Below, piece by piece: positions 23,629 to 33,419 of a DNA stretch of 33,419 nucleotides. Origin of the DNA: an uncultured Alphaproteobacteria bacterium (GTDB lineage Bacteria; Pseudomonadota; Alphaproteobacteria; RF32; CAG-239). How positions within the stretch are numbered: position 1 is the stretch's first letter; each line of letters begins with the position of its first letter. The stretch lies in the NCBI GenBank assembly GCA_947588655.1, contig CANPYS010000020.1, positions 1 to 33,419 of the forward strand. Reading direction: 5' to 3'. A model generated the notes under the pieces. The model had not been told where the DNA came from and did no database searches. It saw nothing but the letters and a program-made list of their open reading frames with translations. A program made the translations under genes and the position numbers.

Positions 23629-24318
23629 ATGAAAAAACTTTTTTATACGTTAATTTTTTTAAATTTAATAGCTTTGCCCTTAAAAGCAAGCGCTTTAAGC
23701 CGTGCCGATGCGCGTTGCCTTGCGGATTTAGAACCGCCTGAAGTAAGCATTGAAACATCGCTTGGCAAGCTTCGTTATGACTTTAGCAAAAGCAACAAAA
23801 GCCTCACCAGAATGCACGTCCGCAATTATGGTGGCACTGTGTCAAAGGGAAGTGAGGTTCGGGGTTTGGCGTCATACACGCTTTTCAAACAGGTCAGTTT
23901 CAGAATACAAAAAAAGACATTGTCAGACGGCACAATTTGTGTTGCGCCGGAATATGTTCAGCTTAAAATTGGCATTCAAGATCCCACCATTTATATCTCG
24001 CGTGATTTAGAAAAGGATTCGTGCGATTATATAGTTGCCATGCGCCACGAGCAGACGCATTTGCAAACGATTACGGAAATTTTTCAATATTATTTGCCGG
24101 CGCTTAAAGAGAGTTTTTTTGATTCGGTGCGCCAAAACAGAATGGTCAGCTCAACGCAAAACGTAGATACCACGCAAATTCAGGAAGAATTTAAGAAAAT
24201 TTATTTTGCCTCGCTCCAACCTGTTTTAGATAAAATCCGCGCCGATGTGTTAGAAGAGCAGGAAAAACTTGATAGTCCTGAAAATTATAAATATGAACAA
24301 AGCTTGTGTATGCCATGA
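23629..24318 (+). CDS. Secreted zincin-like protein (HExxH motif)
   Basis: The 229-residue protein has an N-terminal signal peptide (cleavage near ASA, residue 22). The mature part includes four cysteines and a YIVAMRHEQTHLQ segment with HEQTH at residues 140-144, the HExxH zinc-binding pattern of metallopeptidases. This is followed by a long helical region to the end. The layout recalls small secreted Zn-dependent protease families such as DUF922, but I cannot assign it firmly. A third zinc ligand is not obvious. Its TGA overlaps the rlmH ATG (ATGA), so the two are coupled. Confidence 0.65.
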   Translation: MKKLFYTLIFLNLIALPLKASALSRADARCLADLEPPEVSIETSLGKLRYDFSKSNKSLTRMHVRNYGGTVSKGSEVRGLASYTLFKQVSFRIQKKTLSDGTICVAPEYVQLKIGIQDPTIYISRDLEKDSCDYIVAMRHEQTHLQTITEIFQYYLPALKESFFDSVRQNRMVSSTQNVDTTQIQEEFKKIYFASLQPVLDKIRADVLEEQEKLDSPENYKYEQSLCMP

Positions 24319-24755
24319 AAATATTAATCAAAGCCATAGGAAAAACAAAAAACGGCTCGCCCGAACAAGCGCTTGCAAAAATGTATTGTGAACGTCTGTC
24401 TTGGGATATTGAAATCAAAGAAAAAGATAACGCCACGCAGGCTGAAGAGGCTGATTTTTTGTTAAATAATCTGCCCAAAGGGGCAAAAATTGTGGTTTTG
24501 GATGAGCGGGGCGAAAATCTTTCAAGCTTGGAATTAGCGCATAAAATTGAATCTTGGCAATGCGAGGGTTGTTCAGAAATTTGCTTTTTAATCGGCGGTG
24601 CAGACGGACATCTGCCCCAAACGCGCCAAAAGGCGGATTTAGTTCTGTCTTTCGGGCGTTTAACAATGCCACATATGCTTTTTAGGGCGGTTTTATGCGA
24701 GCAAATTTATCGTGTGCAGACCATTATAAACAAACATCCTTATCATAGAGCCTGA
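24315..24755 (+). CDS. rlmH: 23S rRNA (pseudouridine1915-N3)-methyltransferase RlmH
   Basis: Start at ATG 24315 in an ATGA overlap with the preceding stop, which gives the family's usual N-terminus. The product is 146 residues with the SPOUT fold: VVLDERGE, CFLIGGADGH, and the knot with LTMPHMLFRAVLCEQIYR, ending HPYHRA. It methylates pseudouridine 1915 in helix 69 of 23S rRNA. Length is slightly short of E. coli RlmH but complete. Confidence 0.95.
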   Translation: MKILIKAIGKTKNGSPEQALAKMYCERLSWDIEIKEKDNATQAEEADFLLNNLPKGAKIVVLDERGENLSSLELAHKIESWQCEGCSEICFLIGGADGHLPQTRQKADLVLSFGRLTMPHMLFRAVLCEQIYRVQTIINKHPYHRA

Positions 24756-24763
24756 TAAAAATC

Positions 24764-24792
24764 TTGACAGTTAAGGGTTTTCAAAATATAAC
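24764..24792 (+). promoter_or_regulatory. Sigma70 consensus promoter for valS
   Basis: TTGACA, exactly 17 bp, TATAAC. The TTG start suggested for the 881-residue ORF is inside this -35 box. The translation start is therefore the ATG at 24821 with TTGGAGA upstream. Confidence 0.85.
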
Positions 24793-24820
24793 CGAAAAAA
24801 AGATTTTGGAGAAAATAAAT

Positions 24821-27409
24821 ATGCCGTATAGCAAAAAAACTTTAGACACCCGTATGAATCTGCCTGAAATTGAAGATCGTTGCAAATCTTATTGGGCTGA
24901 AAACAATGTTTACCGTTATGATAACACGCGTTCTCGGGAAGAAACATTTGTGATTGATACGCCCCCGCCGACTGTTTCGGGTTCATTGCACATTGGGCAT
25001 ATTTTCAGCTATACGCAAACGGACGTTGTGGCGCGTTACCAACGTATGAGTGGCAAAACCGTTTTTTACCCGATTGGTTGGGACGATAACGGCTTGCCGA
25101 CCGAACGCCGCGTTCAAAACTATTTTAACATTGCATGCAATCCCGAACTTCCTTATGAGGCGGGTTTTGAACCTCGGCACATTGAAAATGATAAAACGCC
25201 GCGCCAAGATGTTTCACGCAAAAACTTTATTGAGGCTTGCGAAAAATTAACCGCTGCCGATGAGGCCGTTTTTGAAAATGTGTTTAAAAACATCGGGCAT
25301 TCGTATGATTGGAACATCAAATATACCACCATCAGTCCGGAGGCCATTCAAAAATCGCAAGAATCTTTTATTGATTTATATGAAAAAGGCTTTGTTTCGT
25401 TGGTTGAATCGCCAACCATGTGGGATGTGACTTTCCAATCCGCCGTGGCGCAGGCTGAAGTTGAAGACCGCGAAACGGCGGGCTTTTTCCATGACATTCA
25501 TTTTCCGATTGAAGGCAGTGATGAATATGTGACCATTGCCACCACAAGGCCCGAATTTTTGCCGGCGTGTATCGCGATTGTGGCACACCCGGATGATGAG
25601 CGTTATCAAAAGTTTTTCGGCAAAAAAGTTTTAGTGCCTTTGTTTGATACGCCGGTTGAAATTGTGCCTTCCGAGCATGCTGAAAAAGATAAAGGCACGG
25701 GCATTATGATGGTTTGCACCTTTGGCGATGCCGCCGATGTGGCGTGGTGGAAACAATCAGGTCTTCCTTTAAAGCAAATTGTCGGTCGTGACGGACGGCT
25801 CTTAAACATCAAATTCGGCGAGGGGGCTTTTGTTTCCAAAAATCCGGATAAGGCGAATGAAATGTACCAACAGCTTGCCGGTTTAAGTATGAAGCAAGCG
25901 CGTGCCAAAATTGTGGAATTGCTCCGCGAGAACGGCTTTTTGGCGCAAGAACCGCGCCCGATTGTGCATGCGGTTAAGTTTTATGAAAAAGGCACATTGC
26001 CTTTAGAGTTTGTCACGTCGCGCCAATGGTTTGTAAAGCTCCAAGATAAAAAAGAAAAGCTTATTGAAATGGGGCGCAAAATCAAATGGAAACCAGCGCA
26101 CATGCAAACACGCTATGAAGAATGGGTAAAAGGTTTGAACCAAGATTGGTGCATCAGTCGCCAGCGCTTTTTCGGGGTGCCTTTCCCTGTGTGGTATGCA
26201 CTTGACGCTGAGGGCGAACCCGATTATACACGTCCGATTGTGGCAAAATTAAACGCATTGCCTGTGGATCCGATGGTTGATGTGCCGGAGGGTTATACCG
26301 AGGCAAAGCGTGGCAAGCCGAACGGTTTTGTGGCAGATGCGAATGTAATGGACACATGGGCGACATCGGCCTTAACGCCGCAAATTGCTATGAATGCCGG
26401 CAAAACAGATAAAATCAACCTGCCGTTTGATATTCGGCCACAAGCGCACGATATTATCCGCACTTGGGCATTTTATACCATTGCCAAAGCTTTGATGCAT
26501 AGCAACACAATTCCTTGGAACGAGGTTTTAGTCAGTGGTTTTATTTTGGATCCTGATCGCAAAAAAATGTCAAAATCCAAAGGCAACGTGGTGACGCCGC
26601 AACATCTTTTAGATACCTATGGCGCGGATTCTGTGCGTTATTGGGCAGCGTCTGCGCGTTTGGGCGTGGATACGGCGTTTGAAGAGCAGATTATGGCGCA
26701 AGGCAAAAAGCTTGTGAACAAACTGTTTAATGCCTCGCGCTTTGTGTTTAATATTGTTGAAAACAGCGCTCTGAAAAATGAGAAAAATTATACGCCTTTT
26801 ATCACAAAACCACTTGATATGGCTTGGCTTTCTAAAATGAATGCGATGATTAAACAGGCCAATGATTATTTTGCAACGTATGATTACGCGGCGGCGTTGG
26901 AAGTGATTGAAAAGCGTTTTTGGGATTTTTGTGACAACGACTTGGAAATTATCAAAAAACGCGCGTATGACATCAACGATAAATCGGCGGCGGCAACGTT
27001 AATGTTTTGCATTGACACGTTTTTAAAGTTGTTTGCGCCGTTCTGCCCCTTCATCACGGAAGAAATTTATCAATGCCGTCCTTGGGGTAATGAAAGCGCT
27101 GAATCTTTGCATTTGCAAGCTTTCCCGAAAGCGGGCGATATGTCGGCTGATACGCGTGTTTATGACAATGTTTCGTTTATTGCCTCTGAAATTCGCAAAG
27201 CCAAAACAACGGCGAATATCACACAACGCACACCGGTTAAGCAAATTTTGATAAAAGCGCCTGAAAAGGAGCTTCAAGCCTTGAAAGATGTTGCTGATGA
27301 TATTGAAAACGTTGGTGGCATTGTGCCTGGTGCTTTAAAGTTTGAGGTAGGCGAGGCGCTTGAAGTGACAAACATTGAACTTGATTTAAGCGCTTTGTCC
27401 GAGAACTAA
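24821..27409 (+). CDS. valS: Valine--tRNA ligase (archaeal-type signature)
   Basis: The 862-residue class I synthetase has GSLHIGHIFSYTQ (HIGH at 57-60), KKMSKSKGN (KMSKS at 582-586), a connective editing domain in between ('TIATTRPEFLP') and the C-terminal anticodon-binding domain. YPIGWDDNGLPTERRVQNYF is the form found in the archaeal-type ValRS that also occurs in Rickettsia and some other bacteria, while usual bacterial ValRS has a 'GTDHAGIATQ' segment there. It charges tRNA-Val. It has its own promoter, and its stop overlaps the stop of the convergent efflux lipoprotein gene by 4 bp. Confidence 0.95.
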   Translation: MPYSKKTLDTRMNLPEIEDRCKSYWAENNVYRYDNTRSREETFVIDTPPPTVSGSLHIGHIFSYTQTDVVARYQRMSGKTVFYPIGWDDNGLPTERRVQNYFNIACNPELPYEAGFEPRHIENDKTPRQDVSRKNFIEACEKLTAADEAVFENVFKNIGHSYDWNIKYTTISPEAIQKSQESFIDLYEKGFVSLVESPTMWDVTFQSAVAQAEVEDRETAGFFHDIHFPIEGSDEYVTIATTRPEFLPACIAIVAHPDDERYQKFFGKKVLVPLFDTPVEIVPSEHAEKDKGTGIMMVCTFGDAADVAWWKQSGLPLKQIVGRDGRLLNIKFGEGAFVSKNPDKANEMYQQLAGLSMKQARAKIVELLRENGFLAQEPRPIVHAVKFYEKGTLPLEFVTSRQWFVKLQDKKEKLIEMGRKIKWKPAHMQTRYEEWVKGLNQDWCISRQRFFGVPFPVWYALDAEGEPDYTRPIVAKLNALPVDPMVDVPEGYTEAKRGKPNGFVADANVMDTWATSALTPQIAMNAGKTDKINLPFDIRPQAHDIIRTWAFYTIAKALMHSNTIPWNEVLVSGFILDPDRKKMSKSKGNVVTPQHLLDTYGADSVRYWAASARLGVDTAFEEQIMAQGKKLVNKLFNASRFVFNIVENSALKNEKNYTPFITKPLDMAWLSKMNAMIKQANDYFATYDYAAALEVIEKRFWDFCDNDLEIIKKRAYDINDKSAAATLMFCIDTFLKLFAPFCPFITEEIYQCRPWGNESAESLHLQAFPKAGDMSADTRVYDNVSFIASEIRKAKTTANITQRTPVKQILIKAPEKELQALKDVADDIENVGGIVPGALKFEVGEALEVTNIELDLSALSEN

Positions 27410-28803
27410 TTGTTATAACCGCCGCCGGTGGCTTTGTAATAAGCAATAATGTCTTGGTAAATTTTGCCGTTGCTTTCGGCAAGGTTTGTTTGCGCCTCAA
27501 GCAAATCTTGTTCTGTTTGCAACAAATTTGAAAATTCTATCAGTCCGTTTTCGTACTGAATTTTTAAAGATTCTATAACTTGCTCCATACTCTGAACGGC
27601 GCGGCGTTGAGCGCGGTTTGTTTCAAATTCTTTTTCAACGGAGACCATAGCGTTTGAAAGTTCTTCAATAGCTTCTAAGACCGTTTGGCGATAATTTTCA
27701 AAAACATCTTCTTTAATTTCTTTTTGAAGTTCCACATTGTTGCGGAGTTTGCCCCAATTAAAAATAGGCAGATTAAACGAGGGCGCGTAGCTATAAGCCT
27801 CGCTTGAATGATTAAAAAGCCTTGAACCAGCGCTAGATTGCCACCCAAAAAGCGCGCTAATACTCACGTTTGGATAAAGCGCGGCAACAGCTTGCCCAAT
27901 AGCGGCGTTTTGAGCCGCCAAAGCGCGCTCTGCGGCTTGGACATCGGGGCGACTACGAATAATATCCGCAGGCAAATTTTTGAGCTTTTTTGTATCAAAC
28001 CGATAAGCTTTGCTCACGGGGTTACGCTTTGTTTCTATCACATCAGCCGGAATTTCGTTTGGCAAAATACCGGCAAGCACCGCCAAGGCATTTTGATAAG
28101 CTTTCATTTGATATTCTAGGGCGGGTATAGCGGCTTTGGTTGTTTCCACCACATAGCGCGCCTGATTATAATCAGCAGAAGATGTTAAGCCGGCGTCAAA
28201 TTTTTGTTTGACCGTTTCAAAGATGTCTTGTTGCAGTTTAAGGTTGTTTTGAGCAATTCTAAGTTTTTCCTGTGTTGTTTTAAGCAAAAAATAATTATTC
28301 GCCACTTCGGCGGCAAGCACCACCTGTAATTGTCGCAAATTATAAGCTGATTCCTGATATTGTGCCCACGATTGTTCGTTTAACCGCCGACCGGCGCCCC
28401 AAATATCTAATTCCCAAGAGGCGTCAAAGCCTATTTGCAGATAATTTGTATCCGCCGTTAAGCCAATATTTTCGCTTGGGCGGCTAAAGTCATAAGTTGC
28501 GGTGGCGCTCAAATCGGGCAGATATGTCGCGCGATTGATTTTAACTGTTTGGCGCGCTTGTTTGAGTTTTGAAAGCCCGCTTTTAATGCTTGGGCTATTT
28601 TGAAGTGAAATATCAACAAGCCGATTAAGAGGTTCATCGCCAAATTCGGCGTACCAGTTGCGCGCAATATTTTGCCCCTGACCGTGAAGATTTAAGGCGG
28701 CAGCAACTTGAGAATCTTCATAAGTGTTAGGCTTTTCATAATCAGGGCCAACCGTGCATGCCACAAGAAAGACAAGCGTTATCAGACAAGTTTTTTTAAG
28801 CAT
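27406..28803 (-). CDS. RND efflux outer membrane lipoprotein (NodT/TolC family)
   Basis: Start at ATG 28803, within the last codons of the pump gene and preceded by GGAG; the track's longer version reads back through that gene. The product is 465 residues, with a lipoprotein signal and lipobox LVAC (Cys about 16), then TVGPDYEKP, typical of NodT-family factors. Two repeats of long coiled helices alternate with beta segments. As a trimer it forms the outer-membrane duct of the tripartite pump encoded with it. It is last in the operon. Confidence 0.93.
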   Translation of the reverse strand: MLKKTCLITLVFLVACTVGPDYEKPNTYEDSQVAAALNLHGQGQNIARNWYAEFGDEPLNRLVDISLQNSPSIKSGLSKLKQARQTVKINRATYLPDLSATATYDFSRPSENIGLTADTNYLQIGFDASWELDIWGAGRRLNEQSWAQYQESAYNLRQLQVVLAAEVANNYFLLKTTQEKLRIAQNNLKLQQDIFETVKQKFDAGLTSSADYNQARYVVETTKAAIPALEYQMKAYQNALAVLAGILPNEIPADVIETKRNPVSKAYRFDTKKLKNLPADIIRSRPDVQAAERALAAQNAAIGQAVAALYPNVSISALFGWQSSAGSRLFNHSSEAYSYAPSFNLPIFNWGKLRNNVELQKEIKEDVFENYRQTVLEAIEELSNAMVSVEKEFETNRAQRRAVQSMEQVIESLKIQYENGLIEFSNLLQTEQDLLEAQTNLAESNGKIYQDIIAYYKATGGGYNN

Positions 28804-31800
28804 GGGCTTCTCCTTGAGGCTGATTTTGTGCCGATTCGGAACGTGTTTGAACAGTGCCGAATTTTTCTTTAACGGTTTCAAAAAACGCAAACAAAGACGG
28901 AATAAAAATAATGCCCACGACGGTTGCCGCAATCATACCGTAAAAGACGGAACTACCAATAGCAATTTGCGAGCTTGCGCCAGCCCCTGTTGCCACAATC
29001 ATCGGAAAGACGCCCAAGACAAAGGTTAAGGCCGTCATCAAAACCGCGCGGAAACGTTCTGCTGCGCCTTTTTTAGAGGCCTCTAAAATGCTTTCGCCTT
29101 TTTCGCGATATTCTTTGGTAAATTCCACAATCAAAATAGCGTTTTTGGCGGCCAAACCAATCAGCATAATCAAGCCAAGTTGTGCGTAAATGCTCAAAGG
29201 TTGCCCCATAAAATGAAGTCCGATAAGCGCGCCCAAAATAGCAAAAACGGTTGAAAACATCACGGCAAATGCCAAGAGCCAGCTTTCATAAAGCGCCACC
29301 AAAAACAAATAGCAAAAGACAAGGGCAAGCGCAATCAAAATGGTCGCCAAACCACGTGCTTCCACTTCTTGCAGGCTCAAACCCGTCCATGCGATGCGGT
29401 AGGCTTTGGGCAAAATTTTGTTGCCAATTTCAACAATGCTATCAATAGCCGTGCCACTGCTCACATCAGATGGGCTTGCGGCGGTAATAGCAGCGGAGGT
29501 ATATTGATTATAGCGATAAATAATTTTGGGGTTGATTTCTGTTTTCACGGTGGCAAAACTGCCGATTTTAACATTCGTCCCATCAGCGGCGCTCACATAA
29601 AGGTTAGAAATATCTTCAATATCGCGCCGATAATCAAAGTCGGCTTGCATAATCACCTTATTAACCTGTCCATTGAGGGTAATATTATTAATGTAGCGCG
29701 AGCCGAGATTATTCTGCAAAGTGGTAAACAGGTTTGAAACTGGTATATTATAAGATTCTAATTTAGTGCGATCAATATCCAAATAAATATGCGGCGTATC
29801 AGCGGTAAAGGTTGAAAACGCATAGGTTAAATCGGGCGACTGATTAAGCGCCGCCAAATATGAGCCCATCGTTTGATAAAGTTGTTGCGGTGTCACAGAG
29901 CCATCTACCGCCAAAAGTTGCAACGAAAGTCCATTACTTTGTCCCACGCCAGGAATAGCGGGTGGCGCAAAAAAGTTAAACGAAGCCTCTTTATTTTGCT
30001 TTAATGTGGCGGTTAGAGTTTTGGTTAAGCCTTCAATGGAAAGCTCGGGCGTTTTGCGTTTAGACCAATCTTCAAGCCCAATCACGCCAAGCGCCACATT
30101 TTCGCCTTGTCCGCCCAAAATGGAATAACCGGCAACGGTAATAGCATATTTCACGCCGTCCATTTTCAAAACCTTATCTGTCATATCGCGCAGAACGGCT
30201 TGAGTTTGGTTCAAACTCGCGGTATCTTGAAGTTGCACGTTTGCAAAAATAATACCCTGATCTTCTTCAGGCAAAAAGGCGGTAGGTGTCAACCGAAAGC
30301 CCAAGAAAATAAGCGCAATCACGCCCAAAACGGCCAAAACAGTCGCCCATAAATATTTTGAAAAAAACGTCACCGCAACAATATATTTTTCTTTGCTCCA
30401 TTCCAGCGTTTGATCAAAATATTTAAAAAAGCCGCGCGGTTTTGTTTCGCTTTCGTCTTTTAAGAAAATTGCACAAAGGGACGGGCTAAGCGTGAGCGCA
30501 TTAAAGGCCGAAAACACCACGGCGGTGGCAATTGCAACCGCAAACTGCTGATAAATTTTGCCCGTGATGCCGGCCATCAAGCCAACCGGCACAAAAATAG
30601 AGAGCAACACAAAGGTTGTGGCGACAATTGCGGAGCTAATTTGTTGCATTGCTTTTATCGCGGCGGCATGCGAGTCAAGTTTTTCATAAGCCATTAAATA
30701 TTGCACGCGTTCCACCACAATAATCGCGTCATCTACGACCAAGCCAATCGCCAAAATCATTGCAAAGAGCGTGAGGATATTAATATCAAAACCCAAAATA
30801 TAAATGACAATAAACGTGGCGATGAGTGAAACAGGAATGGTAAACAACGGGATGAGCGTTGTTTTAATTTTTTGCAAAAAGACATAAGTGACCAGCACCA
30901 CCAACGAAAATGTAATGAACAGCGTTTCAATAATACTATCAATAGAGGCGCGGACATAAGAGGTGGAGTCATACGCCACTTCCAGCGTCATATCTTCAGG
31001 AAAACTTTGGGCAATAACCTCAATTTGTTTGCGAATATCGTCCATAATTTCCAGCGAGTTTGAGTTTGGCGTTTGGTTTAAGGCGATAATAACAGCGGGC
31101 GTATTTTTGAAAGCCGACTGAATGCTATACGTATCTGCCCCAAGCTCCACGCGCGCCACATCTTTAAGATAAACCACGCCGCCGTCAGAAGATGTTGCCA
31201 CCACAATATTTTCAAAATCGCGCACACTATTAAGCAAGCCTTTTGCGGTTAAAGATAAAACCATATTTGTGCCTTTTGGGCTAGGCGCGGCGCCGACACT
31301 ACCAACAGAGGCCTGCACATTTTGTTGCTCCACAGCTTGAATAATGCTATTGCTATCAAGTCCCAACGATGTAATTTTATCAGCATTGAGCCAAATTCGC
31401 ATGGAATATTGCGGGCCAAAAATGCGCACATCGCCCACGCCTTTCACACGCGCGAGCGGATTTTGCAAATTGGTATAAGCGTAGTTTGAAAGATAAAGAC
31501 TATCATAAGTATGGTTTGGCGAGCGCAACACCAAAAGCCCTAAGATATTTGGGTTTTGGGTTGTCACGTCAACGCCTTGTTGCGTCACGGTTTGGGGCAA
31601 GTCAGACATCACTTGTTGGAGGCGGTTTTGAACCTTAACTTGCGAAATGTCTGGATCTGCGCCCACGTTAAAAGTGACTGTTAAGGTATAATTGCCGCCG
31701 TCATCGGAAGAAGACGACATATAAAGCATATTTTCCACGCCGTTAATTTTATTTTCCAGCGGCACGGCGACCGTATCCACCAAAACTTCGGCATTAGCGC

Positions 31801-31954
31801 CGGGGTAGGTGGTTGAAACCACAATTTGTGGCGGCGTGATTTGCGGATATTGTGAAACAGGCAAAACGATAATCGCCATAATGCCCAAAAGCACCATAAC
31901 AACGGAAATCACAATTGCAAAGCGCGGTCTATCAATAAAAAATGCCGAGAACAT
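28796..31954 (-). CDS. RND multidrug efflux pump, inner membrane permease (HAE1/AcrB family)
   Basis: The 1052-residue protein has the AcrB layout of twelve transmembrane helices with two large periplasmic loops. [14 protein letters not shown] is at the N-terminus. [13 protein letters not shown] carries the paired Asp of the proton relay in TM4 (near residue 405), and [13 protein letters not shown] carries the conserved Lys in TM10. It exports hydrophobic compounds using the proton gradient. Its ATG overlaps the adaptor stop (TAATG). Substrates cannot be inferred. No regulator gene is next to the operon in this window. Confidence 0.96.
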   Translation of the reverse strand: MFSAFFIDRPRFAIVISVVMVLLGIMAIIVLPVSQYPQITPPQIVVSTTYPGANAEVLVDTVAVPLENKINGVENMLYMSSSSDDGGNYTLTVTFNVGADPDISQVKVQNRLQQVMSDLPQTVTQQGVDVTTQNPNILGLLVLRSPNHTYDSLYLSNYAYTNLQNPLARVKGVGDVRIFGPQYSMRIWLNADKITSLGLDSNSIIQAVEQQNVQASVGSVGAAPSPKGTNMVLSLTAKGLLNSVRDFENIVVATSSDGGVVYLKDVARVELGADTYSIQSAFKNTPAVIIALNQTPNSNSLEIMDDIRKQIEVIAQSFPEDMTLEVAYDSTSYVRASIDSIIETLFITFSLVVLVTYVFLQKIKTTLIPLFTIPVSLIATFIVIYILGFDINILTLFAMILAIGLVVDDAIIVVERVQYLMAYEKLDSHAAAIKAMQQISSAIVATTFVLLSIFVPVGLMAGITGKIYQQFAVAIATAVVFSAFNALTLSPSLCAIFLKDESETKPRGFFKYFDQTLEWSKEKYIVAVTFFSKYLWATVLAVLGVIALIFLGFRLTPTAFLPEEDQGIIFANVQLQDTASLNQTQAVLRDMTDKVLKMDGVKYAITVAGYSILGGQGENVALGVIGLEDWSKRKTPELSIEGLTKTLTATLKQNKEASFNFFAPPAIPGVGQSNGLSLQLLAVDGSVTPQQLYQTMGSYLAALNQSPDLTYAFSTFTADTPHIYLDIDRTKLESYNIPVSNLFTTLQNNLGSRYINNITLNGQVNKVIMQADFDYRRDIEDISNLYVSAADGTNVKIGSFATVKTEINPKIIYRYNQYTSAAITAASPSDVSSGTAIDSIVEIGNKILPKAYRIAWTGLSLQEVEARGLATILIALALVFCYLFLVALYESWLLAFAVMFSTVFAILGALIGLHFMGQPLSIYAQLGLIMLIGLAAKNAILIVEFTKEYREKGESILEASKKGAAERFRAVLMTALTFVLGVFPMIVATGAGASSQIAIGSSVFYGMIAATVVGIIFIPSLFAFFETVKEKFGTVQTRSESAQNQPQGEAHA

Positions 31955-33105
31955 TATTCATGCCCCTTTGTTTGAAGCTCTGCCTGCGCCGACTTGCCCA
32001 CATCGGCGGCTTGGATAGGCTGAACAATCAGATAATCGGCGGGTTCAAAGTCGTTTGTCACAATAAAGTGCGAGCCTTCCGAGGCCAAAATGCGCACATC
32101 TTGCTTAACGACGCGCCCGTTTCTAATCACATAAACATAGCTTTCGCTTTCCGTAAGATAAACGGCGGATTTTGTAACATCAGCTGCGTTTTGAAAAGTG
32201 CGTTTCAACAAAACATTCACATAGGCATTAGGTGTCAAGAGACGTTTTTTATTTTGGAACAGGGCATAGATTGAAATAGCGTTCGTGCGGCGTTCAACGG
32301 CATTATCCGTATATTCAAAAGCGCCTTGTTCATCAAGGAGTTGTCCATTGGCAAGTTCCACATAAACTTCATCGCCGGCAAAGGGGCGAGGTTTAGAAAG
32401 TTCTTGCAAATATTCTTTATCTGTTAAAGCAAAAACAACCCTGATAGGGCTATATTGCATAATACTAAAGAGTGTTCCCGACGAGGGCGAAACATAATTT
32501 CCGGGTGTCAGCGCCACATTGCCGACAACACCGCTGATTGGGGCGCGAATAAGGGTATAATCAAAATTTACTTTAGCCAAAGCCAAATTAGCTTTAGCTT
32601 GTTCAAGGCTTGCTTTAGCTTCTAAGAATTGCGCCTCGGCGTTTTCAATTTCGGTTTGAGAAACGGCTTTCACGCCGGCTTTTTGGATTCGTTCGTAATA
32701 AGAATTTGCGTTTTGAAGAGCGGCTTCTGCTTTTACGACATCGGCTTTTCGGGCGTTCATTTGAGCCAGATATTCGTCTTGTTGCAAAACGGCTAATATA
32801 GTGCCTTGTTTCACATATTCGCCGCCTTCAACAAAAATTTTTTGCAAATAACCGCTGATATAGGGCTGAATTTCTGCCTCATGAATAGGCGTCACAAACC
32901 CGACATAATTTTTTGTAAAAGGCACAGCGCCGGCAACAACAGGCACAGCCGAGAGGGCTAAGGTAGAATCAACAGGGGCTTGCTTTAAGTCCGAGATTTG
33001 TTTTTGTCCGCGATAGTCATGGAAGTACCAACCAGCGACAAAAGCCGCCGCCACAAACACGACAATCAAGACCGAATACACATATTTTCCTAAATGATTT
33101 TGCAT
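31954..33105 (-). CDS. RND efflux periplasmic adaptor (membrane fusion protein, AcrA family)
   Basis: The 383-residue protein has an uncleaved N-terminal anchor (about residues 9-26), then a lipoyl/barrel-sandwich half ([20 protein letters not shown]) and an alpha-hairpin with heptad-like Ala/Glu/Lys repeats. The second lipoyl half ([15 protein letters not shown]) and a beta-barrel and C-terminal domain complete it. It bridges pump and duct. Unlike E. coli AcrA it lacks a lipobox cysteine and would be held by its helix. It is the first gene of the operon. Confidence 0.95.
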   Translation of the reverse strand: MQNHLGKYVYSVLIVVFVAAAFVAGWYFHDYRGQKQISDLKQAPVDSTLALSAVPVVAGAVPFTKNYVGFVTPIHEAEIQPYISGYLQKIFVEGGEYVKQGTILAVLQQDEYLAQMNARKADVVKAEAALQNANSYYERIQKAGVKAVSQTEIENAEAQFLEAKASLEQAKANLALAKVNFDYTLIRAPISGVVGNVALTPGNYVSPSSGTLFSIMQYSPIRVVFALTDKEYLQELSKPRPFAGDEVYVELANGQLLDEQGAFEYTDNAVERRTNAISIYALFQNKKRLLTPNAYVNVLLKRTFQNAADVTKSAVYLTESESYVYVIRNGRVVKQDVRILASEGSHFIVTNDFEPADYLIVQPIQAADVGKSAQAELQTKGHE

Positions 33106-33125
33106 GTTATGAACCTTGCCAATAG

Positions 33126-33156
33126 ATTATAAACAATCGTATAAATAATCGGACAA
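33126..33156 (-). promoter_or_regulatory. Possible promoter and operator of the efflux operon
   Basis: On the minus strand TATAAT (33126-33131) lies 20 bp before the adaptor ATG. The best -35 is TTGTCC with a 19-bp spacer. GATTAT (33125-33130) and ATAATC (33145-33150) form an inverted pair across this region that could bind a repressor. The rest of the 186-bp gap (33106-33291) shows no gene. Confidence 0.35.
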
Positions 33157-33221
33157 AGGGTTAATTCAATACAACTTTAGGAAAGGCTTTCAAAATATTT
33201 TATTATAGAATTATTTTTTTC

Positions 33222-33250
33222 TTGAAATGGTATTTAAGTTAGTATAACAT
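33222..33250 (+). promoter_or_regulatory. Possible promoter of the right-edge gene
   Basis: TTGAAA (33222) is followed by TATAAC at 15 bp or TAACAT at 17 bp, about 40 bp before the ATG at 33292. Confidence 0.45.
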
Positions 33251-33291
33251 AAACACAACATATATTAAAAAGGGTTAAATTAGGGGGAAAT

Positions 33292-33419
33292 ATGGGCAGG
33301 ATATTCCTTTTAGTTTTAACATTGGTGTTGTCTGTGACCGCCGATGTTGAAAGTGCATGCTTAAATAATTGCAAGAGTTTACCAAATTGTGCGGATTTGG
33401 GGTATAAGAAGATAACGGA
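33292..33419 (+). CDS. Secreted cysteine-rich protein, N-terminal part (cut by window edge)
   Basis: The ATG at 33292 follows a strong TAGGGGG ribosome-binding site. The 42 visible codons give a signal peptide (MGRIFLLVLTLVLSVTA, cleavage near ADVESA) and then a mature start with closely spaced cysteines, CLNNCKSLPNCADLGYKK. The NCADLGY pattern suggests a cysteine-rich repeat protein of a kind I associate with gut alphaproteobacteria, but too little is present to name a family. The frame is open to the end of the window. Not in the ORF track. Confidence 0.6.
   Translation, partial: MGRIFLLVLTLVLSVTADVESACLNNCKSLPNCADLGYKKIT

Noticed and set aside
24764-24820. 19-residue N-terminal extension of ValS from TTG
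   Set aside because: The TTG is the first part of a consensus TTGACA-17-TATAAC promoter; the ATG at 24821 has its own ribosome-binding site.
25368-26366. Several 70-100 residue ORFs antisense to valS
   Set aside because: They are shadows of the valS reading frame with no independent start signals.
26561-26567. A7 run in valS as a programmed slippage site
   Set aside because: It encodes the invariant KMSKS loop region (Lys codons), so the run is explained by the protein sequence.
28804-28932. 43-residue extension of the efflux lipoprotein
   Set aside because: It reads back through the 3' end of the pump gene; the lipoprotein signal starts at the ATG at 28803.

Overview
The window reads as chromosomal DNA of an AT-rich alphaproteobacterium, most likely an uncultured, host-associated (gut-type) lineage. 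The main evidence is the gene neighbourhoods: SRP RNA-dnaX-ybaB-recR in a row, rsmI/yraN next to an LpoA-like lipoprotein, and a sufS-sufT-sufE cluster. A ValRS with archaeal-type signature motifs and a pilin-like 'MFGVL' N-terminus also fit. Taxonomy is inference; there is no rRNA gene here.

Layout. 1-156: 3' end of an IS110-family transposase. About 256-540: a highly structured non-coding stretch ending in an intrinsic terminator 28 bp before an outer-membrane beta-barrel gene (541-1251). 1252-1580: terminator and intergenic palindromes, then tRNA-Arg(CCT). 1767-3820: SixA-like phosphatase, Dps, a small unknown protein and a pilin-like protein. 3884-4160: tRNA-Gly(CCC) with a 58-bp direct repeat that copies its 3' end. 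4235-6307: a DUF2207 membrane protein, divergent from an operon of a stand-alone GlmU-type uridylyltransferase domain, a small membrane protein and oligoendopeptidase F.

9416-14273 is one forward run: sufS, sufT, sufE, a sucC/sucD-like pair and comF. SufS, SufE and SufT should supply sulfur and maturation functions for Fe-S clusters. The SucC/SucD-like proteins keep the fold, but the alpha subunit lacks the phosphorylated histidine and its partner glutamate. Convergent to this run are yraN and rsmI, and divergent from rsmI is the LpoA-like lipoprotein. Then come the SRP RNA, dnaX (TTG start; an A9 slippery run followed at once by stop codons in both other frames), ybaB and recR.

19698-22981 is a compact, very AT-rich restriction-modification cassette on the minus strand: an HNH endonuclease followed by two different D12-class adenine methyltransferases with overlapping genes. 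It looks horizontally acquired. After it come two divergent secreted proteins (one with an HEQTH zincin motif), rlmH and valS. 27406-33105 holds a minus-strand tripartite RND efflux operon (adaptor, pump, outer-membrane lipoprotein). At the right edge is the start of a secreted cysteine-rich protein.

All motif readings are by eye from the sequence and supplied translations. No database search or folding program was run.
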